This document shows, one piece after another, positions 12,400 to 22,380 of a stretch of DNA of 64,000 nt (position 1 is the stretch's first letter; every line of letters begins with the position of its first letter). A model generated the notes under the pieces. The model was given only the letters and a program-made list of their open reading frames with translations, did not search any database and was not told where the DNA came from. A program made the position numbers and the translations under genes. The stretch spans positions 251,107,741 through 251,171,740 of the forward strand of contig CM041465.1 of the NCBI GenBank assembly GCA_023213395.1, in the 5' to 3' direction. The DNA comes from Cycas panzhihuaensis (taxonomy: Eukaryota > Cycadophyta).

Positions 12400-14343
12400 C
12401 TACTGCTGTCCTGATCCCGGGGTCCCGTCCCCCAGTCTGTGTGATCCCTCTCCTGGGGACCACATCCCTGCGAGGCTCCTCCTGGGCCTCCGCGAGCTGC
12501 CTGCCTCGCTCTCCTCGTCCCTAGGCTGTCTCGAAGTCGTAGCCGCTGTATGTGTGTGTGTTCGACTCCTGCTCGACCTCGAGACCATTTGCGCCACTAG
12601 CTGGTCATAGCGGACCTGGATGCGATCCCTCTCGCCTCGGAGTCCCTCCTCTATAGCTATGAACTTCTCCTCCAACACCTTAAGGTGCTCCTCTAGGACT
12701 GCTAGGTGAGTGCTGCTCCCTGCATCCCCTCTTGGCCCGCTCTGGCTCTTTAAGGCCTGGACCCATCCGCGCAGCTCATCCCGCTCACCCCTGGTCATGT
12801 CAAGCTCTCACGGCAATGCCCTCTAATGCCATGTGCTCTGGGTCTCTGACCCAGATGTCTCTGACTCTCGCCAGTAGGGCGAACGCCTACATGTAGGCTC
12901 CTGCTGATCTAGGCGCATCCTCCGCCTGGATGGGCGGTTGCCCCTCTGCGTAGACCTGAGGGAACATCTCCCTCACCATGGCCTCGACCAGCCTCTGCAC
13001 CTCTGCTACTCCTATCAAGGCAACATGCCATGTGTCAGTGAACATCCTCACTGCATATTATGAAATAAAATCAAAATCTATCTAGATGTCAAACGACTAA
13101 GGAAGCGATTAGGTCTCACCTGCCGTGGCTGCCCGGTCCTCTGCTTGGGCGACATCCTCATCTCCTGGCCCGCCGCCAGCTGCAGGTACCTCATCCTCAG
13201 GTATGTCCTCTGCCTCTGCCTCGTCTCTGGCAGGGACCGGCTTGACCCTCGTCTCTCCAGATCTCCTCACAATCCGTAGCCTGCGTCCCCTGGTCTCGGC
13301 CGCCTTGCTCGTCTCGGAAGCTCCTAATGGGCTTGCCCCTCTTGTGGCGATCCGGATGGTCGATTCGCCCTCGATGGTGTGATGGACCTGCCTCTCCTAC
13401 AGGTCGTGATGGGCCAGCCCCATCTCCCCCGTCATCGCTATCGTCGCCCCCATCATCGTCGTCGTCGTGGCTATCATCGTCGATGGGTGCTCCTGCTCCT
13501 CCTGCTCCGTCATCACTCTCCCACCTCACTGCTCTGTAAGGCTCTGCTATATAATCGGTCAGAATGAGGAGGTCGAGTGATGTCGCGTCGACTGACCGAC
13601 GGACATGGGCCTGGTTTTCTATCCCTCGGAGTCTAAATGCGCCACACTGTGGACCATGGGCCCACCTCGCTATGGGGAATGGCCCCCTGGTGCACCTTGC
13701 CGCAAAATGATCGAAAGACTAGCAGCAAGCGTCTTTGTCACGAGAATCCTCCTCGCCCCGATCTCCTGATAGTGTCTAGTTGGACAACGAGGTTCGTCGC
13801 AACTAGAGTGGCCCAGTCCATCCTCTCGCCGGCCTCACACCGGCACGCTGCGTCCACCCATCCTCCAGGATCTCCACAGTTACATTTCCGGGAGATCCGG
13901 AACAGAATGCATAGTGGTATAAGCTTCCTCGCCCGAGGAATCCCTAACATGAGTACTGTCTGGAGGGGAGCTCCCCTCCGCTCCCACCTGTCTGTCCCTG
14001 TGAGGAACTGGGCTGCCTCCCTGTGTGCTGCCTCGGTGCTAGGCAGCGTCCTCAGCCTCACGGGTCTCCCTGTCACTGGTACCCCTAGGATCCACCTAAT
14101 ATCTCCTGGGGTGATGGTAATGTCTCATATCTGAGGCAAGTGGAATACATGCCTCCTCCTGTCCCAGTGTGACACTATGTCCACTAGGAGCCGCTGATTA
14201 GATGTGAACTGGGGGGTCTTCAGGGCCTTGTACAGGCCGCATCTCTTCAGGGTCGCCCTGTCCTCCTGAGTCGCCATCTCCAGGTAGCTCAGTATGGGCA
14301 TGCCGACGTTTTCACGGTTATCCACCGCGATAACTGCCTGCAT
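12400..14343 (-). pseudogene. Antisense plant-mobile-domain (PMD) protein gene of gypsy B
   Basis: Read on the minus strand, 14343-13738 is one frame with a single TGA at 14127-14125. It encodes a PMD-like core: CGLYKALKTPQF, then SHWDRRRHVFHLPQI, then ITITPGDIRWILGVPVTGRP, the LP...T.TP.D...LG.P..GR.V pattern of the family (PF10536, known from MAIL1/MAIN and carried by some Mutator and gypsy elements). Next comes a very acidic Asp-rich tract (about 13529-13390). A Glu-rich frame then runs to a splice donor at 13119. Joining it to the acceptor at 13051 keeps the frame (GCA G|TG AGG) and continues into a helical segment and a coiled coil (about 12800-12580). Breaks: TGA 14127, a TAG near 12890, and frame changes near 13700-13390 and 12800, some of which may be unrecognised introns. 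The role of element-borne PMD proteins is unsettled. ATG 14343 overlaps a possible splice acceptor (AG at 14339-14338), so an upstream exon is possible. Confidence 0.65.
13051..13119 (-). other. Intron in the antisense PMD gene
   Basis: This 69-base minus-strand intron has donor CAG|GTGAGA at 13119 and acceptor ATATGCAG at 13051. It is AT-rich inside a GC-rich gene. Removing it joins two stretches with protein-like sequence in frame (...EDRAATA to VRMFTDTWHVAL...). Confidence 0.65.
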
Positions 14344-15541
14344 TCATCAAAAGTCAGTCAAAGTCAGTCTCCTAGCAGTCATCTAGGCTCCTAGCTGCCT
14401 GTCTATTTGTCCTTTCCGGTTTTCAGGGGCTATTTAGCCCCTTTTCTATTTTTTCGATTTTACATGCGTCTGGCTCCAAATTTAGCGGTACCGCTAAGTT
14501 TGGAGAGGGTCCCACGGCGATCGCTCCTCTCTAGCGATCCTGCGGCCAAGATCGCGGTGCCGCGATCTTGGCCGTAGTACCGCTGGCAACCCCTTTAAAA
14601 AGGGGGGTTTTTGGCCCAAAAAATGAAAAAATTTTGTGGTGGACCCCACGTGGGGCCCACCGGGACCAGGGCTGCCTAATGCCTAGGTCCCCGCCTCTTG
14701 CCGGGTCCAATTCAGACTCCGAGAGGCCCTCTAATTGCCCATAAGGGGCATAAAATGTATTAAAAATTAACTAAAAAGTAATTCAAGCTTTGAAATGACG
14801 AGGGTTGCGTGAGATCCACTCACTGGATCTGGCCTGACTGTCGCCATCTCGTCTCCGCGATCTTAACGGCTATCTCTACGCTCGAATCCGACGGTCAGAT
14901 CGTCCCTTGCGTGCCTCCAAAGTCGGGCAGCGCTCCGCGTCGTAAGGGAAAGGCTCTGGTTTCGCACGAGAGCCGGTGAAAATGAATTCGATTTTCATCG
15001 TTTTTCCTTATATAGGCGGGGGCCCTGACGGGCACTTCTTCCGTTTCTGGCTCCGCGATAGTCATTGGGACCGTCTCGTTACCCTGATAGCCTTTGCCTT
15101 CTGGCCCTGTCACCCATCGTGCTTAATAGACGCCCTTTTTGCCCTCTCTTGCAAGGGCATTTATGGCACCTCTTTATCGCATTTTCGCGAGGGCCCTTCT
15201 GCGTCGTTTTGCGCGCTGCTCCCGTGCATGCCTGAGTTTATACTCGTTTGGCTCGTTTCGCCATCCTAGACTCGTTTTTGCAGCCCTTTCTCGCTCCTGG
15301 GGTCCCCAAAGGAAATGCCCCTCCGTCTGGAGGCATGTTTCACTTTCCAAAGCAACCTTTGGCACCCCAGGGCACCCTTCGTTCGCCCACTCTCAGCCAG
15401 TGGCCGGATTGCTTGCTTCCATTCTCGGGTAACCTCATTGCTAGGCCCTCCTACCCTTCTTGGCCCCCTTTGCGCTTGCCATTCGAGTCTTTGCTTCGCT
15501 TTCATCGCTATTTGTTTGCTGCCAGAGCTTAGTATCCAGTC
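14344..15541. promoter_or_regulatory. Non-coding spacer between divergent antisense PMD and sense RNase H genes
   Basis: The PMD frame reads leftward from 14343 and RNase H reads rightward from 15542, so this 1.2 kb may hold promoters for both. Its left half contains a run of inverted repeats (separate entry), a CACGTG G-box core at 14648-14653 and TTTAAAA at 14595-14601. No protein motif was recognised in the open frames at 14895-15113 and 15266-15815. Confidence 0.4.
14476..14661. repeat. Cluster of perfect and near-perfect palindromes
   Basis: Five inverted repeats are packed into 186 bases. 14476-14503: CCAAATTTAGCGGTA with its complement, one mismatch. 14520-14539: GATCGCT/AGCGATC arms. 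14543-14574: perfect 15-base arms CGGCCAAGATCGCGG around TG. 14590-14605: CCCCT/AGGGG arms around TTTAAA. 14638-14661: 12-base arms with one mismatch, centred on CACGTG. A sixth, GATCCA/TGGATC, lies near 14814-14830. They sit 130-320 bases upstream of the antisense PMD start. Confidence 0.85.
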
Positions 15542-15964
15542 ATGTCTCTTCTCGCTTTTACCGATGGTGGAAGTCGCGGCAACCCCGGACCTTCCGCCGC
15601 TGCGTGGATTCTTCGCAGCCCCTCCGGACATGATTACTTGCGTTCCGGTGTCTTTTTTCCCGAGGCTACCAATAACGAAGCCGAGTACACGGCCGTTATT
15701 GAGGCCCTTACCGATGCTCTCTGTTTCCATCGTGGGTCCATCATGTTGCTTTGCGATTCTCAGGTCGTGGTGTCCCATCTCACCCAGGTTTACCAGGTGC
15801 GATGCCCCCGCTTGAGAACCCTCGCGTCTGCTGCCAGGTCTCTTCTGGCTTGTTTCTCGTCAGTGGATATTCAGCATATCCCCAGGCACCTCAATGCTTA
15901 GGCCGACAGCCTCGTCCGCCTCATTCTTGAGCATCGCCTCCCTCTTCTAGATGACCGCTCTTGA
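15542..15964 (+). pseudogene. Free-standing RNase H domain (RVT_3 / archaeal-like type) in gypsy B
   Basis: The frame starts at ATG 15542 and gives an RNase H fold from its first residues. FTDGGSRGNPG holds the first catalytic Asp, NNEAEYTAVIEAL the Glu, LLCDSQVVVSHL the second Asp, and IPRHLNA-stop-ADSLVR the last Asp. One TAG at 15899-15901 (a CAG codon in the likely ancestor) breaks it; the frame otherwise ends at TGA 15964, about 140 codons. RNase H cuts the RNA of an RNA/DNA hybrid during reverse transcription. Tat-group elements are known for an extra archaeal-like RNase H, but normally inside a pol that also carries RT and integrase. Here the domain stands alone, 4.3 kb after protease. 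Confidence 0.75.
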
Positions 15965-16220
15965 GGCTTGCCTGGCCAGCCCGTGCCCAAGTCTCTGGTT
16001 ACTGTTAGTTAGACTGCTTGCCCTATTTGCAGGATGCCCTCTTACTTCATATTGCACCTTGGCAACGGGGGCATCCCGTTTTACTTGCTTATCTCAGTTT
16101 CAGGTCGATGTTAGACGATGCGTAGGCAGCCCCTACGTTGTCCTCGTCTTCGTCTCCCTTATCCACGCGTTCTGCCACGACACTTGCCTATACCCTTGGT
16201 CCACGTGCTGCTCTTTATTG

Positions 16221-16300
<80 letters not shown>

Positions 16301-16377
16301 TGTGCTACTCATGTCGTTGATTGCCAACATTCGCCATCACGTTACGCTTCCAAGCAGTGAAGCTCTGCGCGAGGCGA
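15965..16377. other. Spacer from RNase H to the 3' LTR of B
   Basis: No gene is visible. It contains the second TA microsatellite and ends in the purine-rich gcgaggcga before the LTR, which is a weak polypurine tract at best. Confidence 0.5.
16223..16297. repeat. (TA)n microsatellite 2
   Basis: About 37 uninterrupted TA dinucleotides lie 80 bases before the 3' LTR of B. Confidence 0.95.
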
Positions 16378-18951
16378 TGTTTCCGGCCTCTTGGGAATGG
16401 ACTTGAGACGCATCGATGCAGGTTTGTTCAGGTATATTCTCTTACTTTTCTTGCCTTGGTTTGATTAAGGTTACTTAGAGTAGTTTGTTTGACATATGCC
16501 TACCTGCACGCATTGCTTGTCTGCCTGCTCATAATGCATGTGCCTAACGGCATGCCTTCAGCCTATGACGACTCACAGCGGGGGCATTCCTTAGTGAATG
16601 CTACACCCCGTATGGCGTACAGCCACCCATGGTATCCCCACAGTTTTCCGGGATTGTTTCCGCTAGTTTACCTGCTCATGCTGCGACATGTAAATGCGTT
16701 CTTGATCCTTTCTAAGTCAACTCAATCCTTAGTTAGGACCTTTTTGGGTTATTTTGGGTACTTGCCCACTGCCTAGGCCTTCCATCAACTGGTTTGACTC
16801 CTGATTAGCTTCTGTTTTTGCCTCAAAACCCCGATTTTCTTTGCTTGTTTTCTTTTTTTAATTTTAGGATGATACTGCGGTAAACTAAGCGGTGCTCTTG
16901 AATTTGCGGTGATGCAGTAGAGTTCTTGCCGCGATCGCTTAAAATTTAAAAAAAGAGAACCACGCGATAGTTTCTACTTTTTTCGCGAAACTACCACGTG
17001 GCTTCGTTCGATTGGAGGCGCCCTGACATCACCAACGTTCACCTGCTATGAACAGGGGATAAAGGGAATTTTCCTCCCCATTTTGAGGACTTTTTGCTCA
17101 TTTTTCAAACTTCCATGAGAATTTTCCAAGGGACTACACACAGGAAAACACACAGAAAATAAACAACCTCATGCACAGTAACTGAAGAGGGTGAAACGGG
17201 CTGCCATCAGTGGATTTTGCAGGGCCATTACTGCCCCTTACTACTCTCCACAACCAGCTCTACTCCCTTTTGCAAATGCTCAGAGATTCAAGGGTCTCCT
17301 TTAACCAAGAAGCTGCCCCAAAGGTTTACTCCACAGCTCCAAACTTGCAAGGAGCCTCTTTCATCCATACCTCAACAGGAAATGCTCATAACCAACCTCT
17401 ATTTGGCCTCCATTGCTGCTGTTCCAAGTGGCAGAAGGCATGCTTAGTCTCTCTACACAAGGTACCCCTTAGTTTTTACTTACAATTTCTTGTTTTTTAC
17501 TTACACTTCCTTTCCTTTTTACTTGCAATCCCTCGTTTATATTTACAATTTTCTTATTTTTACCAACAAGTAGTCCATTCATTTCTCTTATTTTTCTCTC
17601 TTTTACTTCTAAATGAAAGTGATCACCATTAGCCATAGCTACCCTGCAGTGCTATCTTGAACCAAAGCCACTCTCCCGGTATTTTTCTTTGGAGCCCCTC
17701 CATTTTCTCCAAGGCCCTCTTTTATTCTTTCTTTAGTCAGCCAGTGCAAGGGCATATACACGAGGATTCGAGGGAGGTAGGTGGGGTTCCGTCCCCCATT
17801 GCCATCCTTCTCCCCAAGGGTTCCATCCCTTGTCCTCTTCCCCTTGCCATACACGGTTTCTCAAGGAACGAGTCAAGGAAGTCTAGGGGACTTTGGCCAG
17901 GGCGTCCTGACCGGTTTGAGGTAATCTGCATCCACCTTGTTACCACATGGTGTTTCTTTCCCGAACTCCGTGGAGACCTCCCGTGGGTGAGTTAGCCATC
18001 CCGAGGCTATACTCAGTTCTATTTCGTGTGTTTGTGGCATTTGGTAGTGTGAGAGTATCTCGTGCACTCTTATTTCGTTTTTGCTACATTCTAATGCATA
18101 GCTTAGTTTATTTAGTTTAGTTGATTTCAGTTTACATACATATACATATATCTCCTGGTGTATCTTGTAGCCTCTCTTCCGAGGGGAAGGTGCTCTTCAC
18201 ACTTGTTTGCAGGATCGCGTTGGTGGAAGTGGTGCGTGAGGCGGACCCGCTGCCGGTTAGCTCTCACACGGTATTTCTCTTCTTTAGTTGCGAGTTCCTT
18301 TTTTCGTCCTTTCGTTTCATTTAGTTTCGCATGCTCACAGGGAGGTAAGTGAACCCCCTTTCCACCATCGACCGACGTTGCATGCGTGGAGAAAGGAGAA
18401 AGAGGGAGCGGAACCTAGCGAGATTAGCCGTACTCCTACTCGAACGCCGGATCCAGGTTTTCCTCTCGTTTCTTTCGTGTTTCCTTTTATGCTATTTTTG
18501 TCCTTTTGCATTTACCTGAATAGATAAGAAAGGATAAAAGAACATAAAGAAAAAGGGGGAAAATAATCTTTTCTTTGCATTTGCTTTCTTGCACTATTTT
18601 CTTGCTTTACATAGCATAGGTGTAGAAAGCCTAATTATATTGTACCCTTCAGCTATACCCTGCACCACATCCGTTTGCACGTTAGATTAGTTACCCCTTC
18701 GTTGCCTTCTCATTACCTTGAGAAGCCGCAACGCGTAAGGCTTCATTTTCCTTCCTGGCCATCCAAAGGGTAGGAAGGCCTTGTTTTTGCATGGCTACCT
18801 GGAAGCAACCAGGCACCTTGCAGTCCCGAACCCGCGCTCCAACGCACGAACATCCTACGAGGTGAGATCCTCGTTGTCTGGCTTAGTTAGCATAGTGCTT
18901 TTTATATCCCTTTGCTAGACGTAGGATCACCGCCCCGCAGAGAGCGTTTCA
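16378..18951 (+). repeat. 3' LTR of gypsy B
   Basis: This 2574-bp copy begins TGTTTCCGG and ends AGCGTTTCA, followed by the GATCA target duplication. It is colinear with 5174-7728 throughout. Confidence 0.9.
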
Positions 18952-19172
18952 GATCACTTAAGTGAAATGCACTTTCATGTGCATTATATGTAATTTCATT
19001 TCACCTAACTCAAATGCTCCCTCTCTCAATATAAAATTAAAGCTCAATGGAGGAGATTCATTCTTACCTCCCCATTTTGTGAGAGCTACTTTCTTTCTCT
19101 CAAGTCTCTCTTGCTCCCATGTTTGCCTTTGTGTTTAGTACATGGAGATGAAGGATAGATCCACTCTTTTCA
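18952..19172 (+). repeat. Target duplication of B (GATCA) and second part of the copia A 5' LTR
   Basis: GATCA at 18952-18956 repeats 5169-5173. From 18957 the LTR of A continues (cttaagtgaaatgcac...) to its CA end at 19172, matching the 3' LTR base for base except about four changes. Two pieces of 81 and 216 bases add up to the same 297 bases as the 3' copy. Confidence 0.92.
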
Positions 19173-19174
19173 TG

Positions 19175-19186
19175 TGGTATTAGAGC
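19175..19186 (+). other. Primer-binding site of copia A
   Basis: TGGTATTAGAGC starts two bases after the LTR end. It differs at one base from the initiator-tRNA-Met site TGGTATCAGAGC. Confidence 0.8.
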
Positions 19187-21193
19187 TTGCTTCCTTCATA
19201 TTCCCCACTTGCACTTGCAATGAAGCCATCACTTCCTTCTCCCCCACAATCCATGTGGTGAAGGAGATTGTGAAAGTGAATTTAGAAATAATTTTAAGTT
19301 ATTATGATAGCATATTTTGTATTGTTTGCTTTTCCTTTCTCTTTTGCAAGTTTGGAAGCATAATATAAGGAGTTGTAAGGCCCAAGGATTCCAATCCTTT
19401 GTTGGCCATTCATGCTATCTCATTCTTCCTTTTTCTTTTCCCTTTTTTGTCCATTTAACAAGGGGAAATGCTACCAAAATTTTTCCAGCATTTAGAAGAA
19501 TGATTGTAAGGGGAGTTTTTACCCTTTTTTTTTAAAGAATTTCGAGCCATTTAAAATATCTATCATTGTATGCTCTCACCTTGCCCATATTGGGATCCTG
19601 GTGATCAAAAAATGATGGAAATTTCATATGGTATCATGTGTTAATGAGATATTAGCAAGCTGAGATTTCTGCAGAAACATAATTTGATTGCTAAACTTCA
19701 TAGGTCTGCAAAATCTTCTATAGAGATCCAATTGAAGTGATTCTAATTGTTAAAGATGGGGCTTTGAGTCTAATTTCCATCACAAAAATCAGCACCTAAT
19801 TTGGATGTCGTATAAGGAAGTTATTGCTATTTTAGTGAACAATAGTTATTTTTAGTAAGAATTCTGGAAAAATATAATTTCTTAACTTTGCGGGGCTGTC
19901 AAAAACTTTCTAGAACTCATTTGGACCTGATTCCACTCTTGAAGATGAAGCTCTGAGTCTAGTTTGCATCACAAAAATTGGCACTCCATTTCGACATCGT
20001 GGGAGAAAGTTATTGCAGATTTAGTGAAGAGTACTTTTTTTGTATTAACAAAAAAAAAAGAAAAAAAAATGAAGAAAATTTCTTCCTTTTTATAAGGCTT
20101 AAAAGCCCATTGTAAAAGTGAGAAAAAAACACCTGGATCGGAGCAATATTTGGTGTCCTCACTCACTTATTAGCATTGCTTTTCAACACTCTAAAATCGC
20201 TCAAAGTAAGCACTCCAAAGACACTTCAAGCAAGCACTTCAACCAAGCACTCCAAAAGTACTCCAAGCAAGCATTGTTTTCAGTTAAATGTATGTTTGAT
20301 GGAATTCGATAATCTTTTCACTCTTCCTAAAAGGAATGCATCACGTATGCTATTTTCCACCATCTTATACCTGTTCACACACTCACCAAGGTTGAGATAC
20401 CTTGGTTGGCAGAATGTCTTGCCATAACCGGAATATTGGTGAGGTTTGGTTAGCCATACCATCGTGCCTCAATCAGGGATCATCCTGATAACCAACTGGG
20501 AAAACTAAAACTTTAATATAAGATTAAAATATACTCAATCCAATATCCATCATAGCCATGGGTATGCACGTACCACTCTTTAGAGGAGGTATATAGCTGC
20601 TCATTGGTGAACTAGGTGAGGATTGGGAGTACCTGGGCTCCGTTGTGACTTGGATTTCATCACCAAGCATGATTGCGAGTATCACAGGTGAAGGCCAAAT
20701 TAATTCTACTAGAAGCCTAGGCATCCCTTCAACAACCTCAACTACACGTTGGACACAAGTTAGAGGTTATTAGGTTGATTACGCATCCTACATTTGAGTT
20801 TCAAGTTGTGTAAACCCAATGATGTCAACTTCTACGTTGACCTATAATCTTGTATATTGATTACTTACTTATTTGTAAAAAGTGATCCATAGTGTAATCA
20901 CAATCATAGTGCTTCTCATATTTCTACTGTGTTAGGTTAATATTTGCCACAAGTGTTAGTGGCTAATTTTTATCATAGTGCTTCTCATATTCCTGCTGCG
21001 TCAGGTTAATATTTGTCACAAGTGTTGGTGACTTTTCTCTAAGTTGCTCCCTTCATCTTTGAGCAACCATTCTCACTTCTTCTTCCTTCTTCCACACTAC
21101 TTCATTACATTTCCCATTTGTAATAGTGATCGGTCATTTATTGCCATCACTTTTATAGTCCCTTATTTATTTCTTCCCTTCTAAAAAGATACA
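19187..21193 (+). other. 2-kb untranslated leader of copia A
   Basis: No coding signal is seen between the primer site and gag. The leader contains short CAAGCACTCCAA-like repeats (about 20200-20275). It also contains a 70-base direct duplication (copies from 20903 and 20973, each starting atcatagtgcttctcatatt). Both features recur in the leader of element C, so they are family traits. Confidence 0.6.
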
Positions 21194-22380
21194 ATGTCTT
21201 CACAGTTTAAGCAAAATGTGAACTGCATTCTAAAAGGGAAAGAAAATTGGGACATGTGGTTCACTGGTGTCAAAAATGCTGCAAAGTATGAAGGTTTATG
21301 GAGAGATCACTTACAACCTACACCACCTGTTACAGCTACAACTACCACAACTACTTCAGCAGGAGGTGCTCCAAGCCTCCCCATCAAGTAGCTAAACGCC
21401 AATGGGAACTTGATAATGATAAAATCTGTGCAGGGATACTACTTGTCATTGATTATTCCCTCCATAATCTCATTGATGAAGTTGTACATGATATAGCATG
21501 GAAAGTTCTTGAAGTTCTTAAGAAGAACTTTGACACTAAATCAGACTTAGAATTTGTTCACTTAGTGCTGAAGATGAACAAATTGAAAATGCAGAAAGGA
21601 CATGCAAGTGAGACAATCAATCTCCTTCATCCAATCAAACAAGCCATTGATAAAGATTTTAAAACTCAATGCATTACATGGGCTTTCTTGATTCAGTCAT
21701 GTCTCCATATCCCATATTATAAAAATCTATTGGGGAGTCTTCAATCCAGTGGAACTTTGAAGATCCTAAACTTTAAGGATCTTGCTGATAAGTTCATTGA
21801 ATTTGATAAGACCTTTGATACCAACTTTGCCACTACATCAGATCCAATTGATGCTGCTTTTGAAGTGGAAGAAGATCTTTGTTACACCAAAAATCAAGGT
21901 CAATACTCTCATAGAGGTGGTAATTCCCATGGAAGAGGAAGAGGTAGACAACAAGGACAACGTCCTCTTAGTCAACAGGCTCCTCAATTCCAACAAAAAT
22001 AGTCTCGAGGCCAAGGCCAAAATAATCCACCTGGACCTAGATCCGATGTCGAGATAATCCAGCCAGCCTAATACTTAGACTGGAAATCAAACAATCATGT
22101 GCCAAAGGTGTAATAGAAGAGGACATTATACCAAAAATTGCAGAACTGCCACCAACAAACTACCAAGTTATCAACAGCGCCATGGTGCACATAATGTTGA
22201 TAATACTTCTTTTGAAGATGCTTTTGGTGGAATGCAATTTGCTCATGCGACTTCAAAGAATTGGGACCACTTCATCAAATGTTGTTGATAGATCCACTAA
22301 GTATATTGAGGCTCATTGTGGCTATGCTTATTCACTTTTGCCTTCACCACTTAGAGTTGCAAATAGTGCTACCTCAAATA
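21194..22380 (+). pseudogene. gag: gag of copia A
   Basis: ATG 21194 opens MSSQFKQNVNCILKGKENW, closely matched by the first residues of the C gag. A frameshift near 21380 moves the reading frame to the one open until 22000, which carries the helical core (AWKVLEVLKKNF, LKMNKLKMQKG). Near 22097 a clean CCHC zinc knuckle, CQRCNRRGHYTKNC, binds the packaged RNA in this family. A further shift follows near 22260. At least two frameshifts and a stop at 22000 make it non-functional. Confidence 0.8.

Larger units (their letters stand above)
5174..18951 (+). mobile_element. Tat/Ogre-like Ty3/gypsy element B, without RT or integrase
   Basis: This 13.8-kb element is bounded by TG...CA LTRs of about 2.56 kb and a GATCA target duplication at 5169-5173 and 18952-18956. 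Between the LTRs lie a primer site, a gag-protease frame (8003-11215), an antisense plant-mobile-domain gene (14343-12400), a palindrome cluster and a free-standing RNase H (15542-15964). I found no YxDD reverse transcriptase and no HHCC/DDE integrase, so it would depend on enzymes from another element. It is far richer in G+C and CpG than its surroundings. Lineage rests on the DNGS protease, the gag zinc knuckle, long LTRs and a TGGCGACC primer site, all typical of the Tat/Ogre group. Confidence 0.88.

Noticed and set aside
13197-13529. Whole 110-codon Asp-rich frame as a separate acidic protein
   Set aside because: Its left half is better explained as the linker of the antisense PMD gene, and its end conflicts with the frame that splices cleanly at 13119.
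15266-15778. 170-codon minus-strand frame overlapping the RNase H
   Set aside because: It is the antisense shadow of the RNase H frame and its GC-rich upstream region.
16118-16406. Frames encoding long Ile-Tyr runs
   Set aside because: They are translations of the TA microsatellite.
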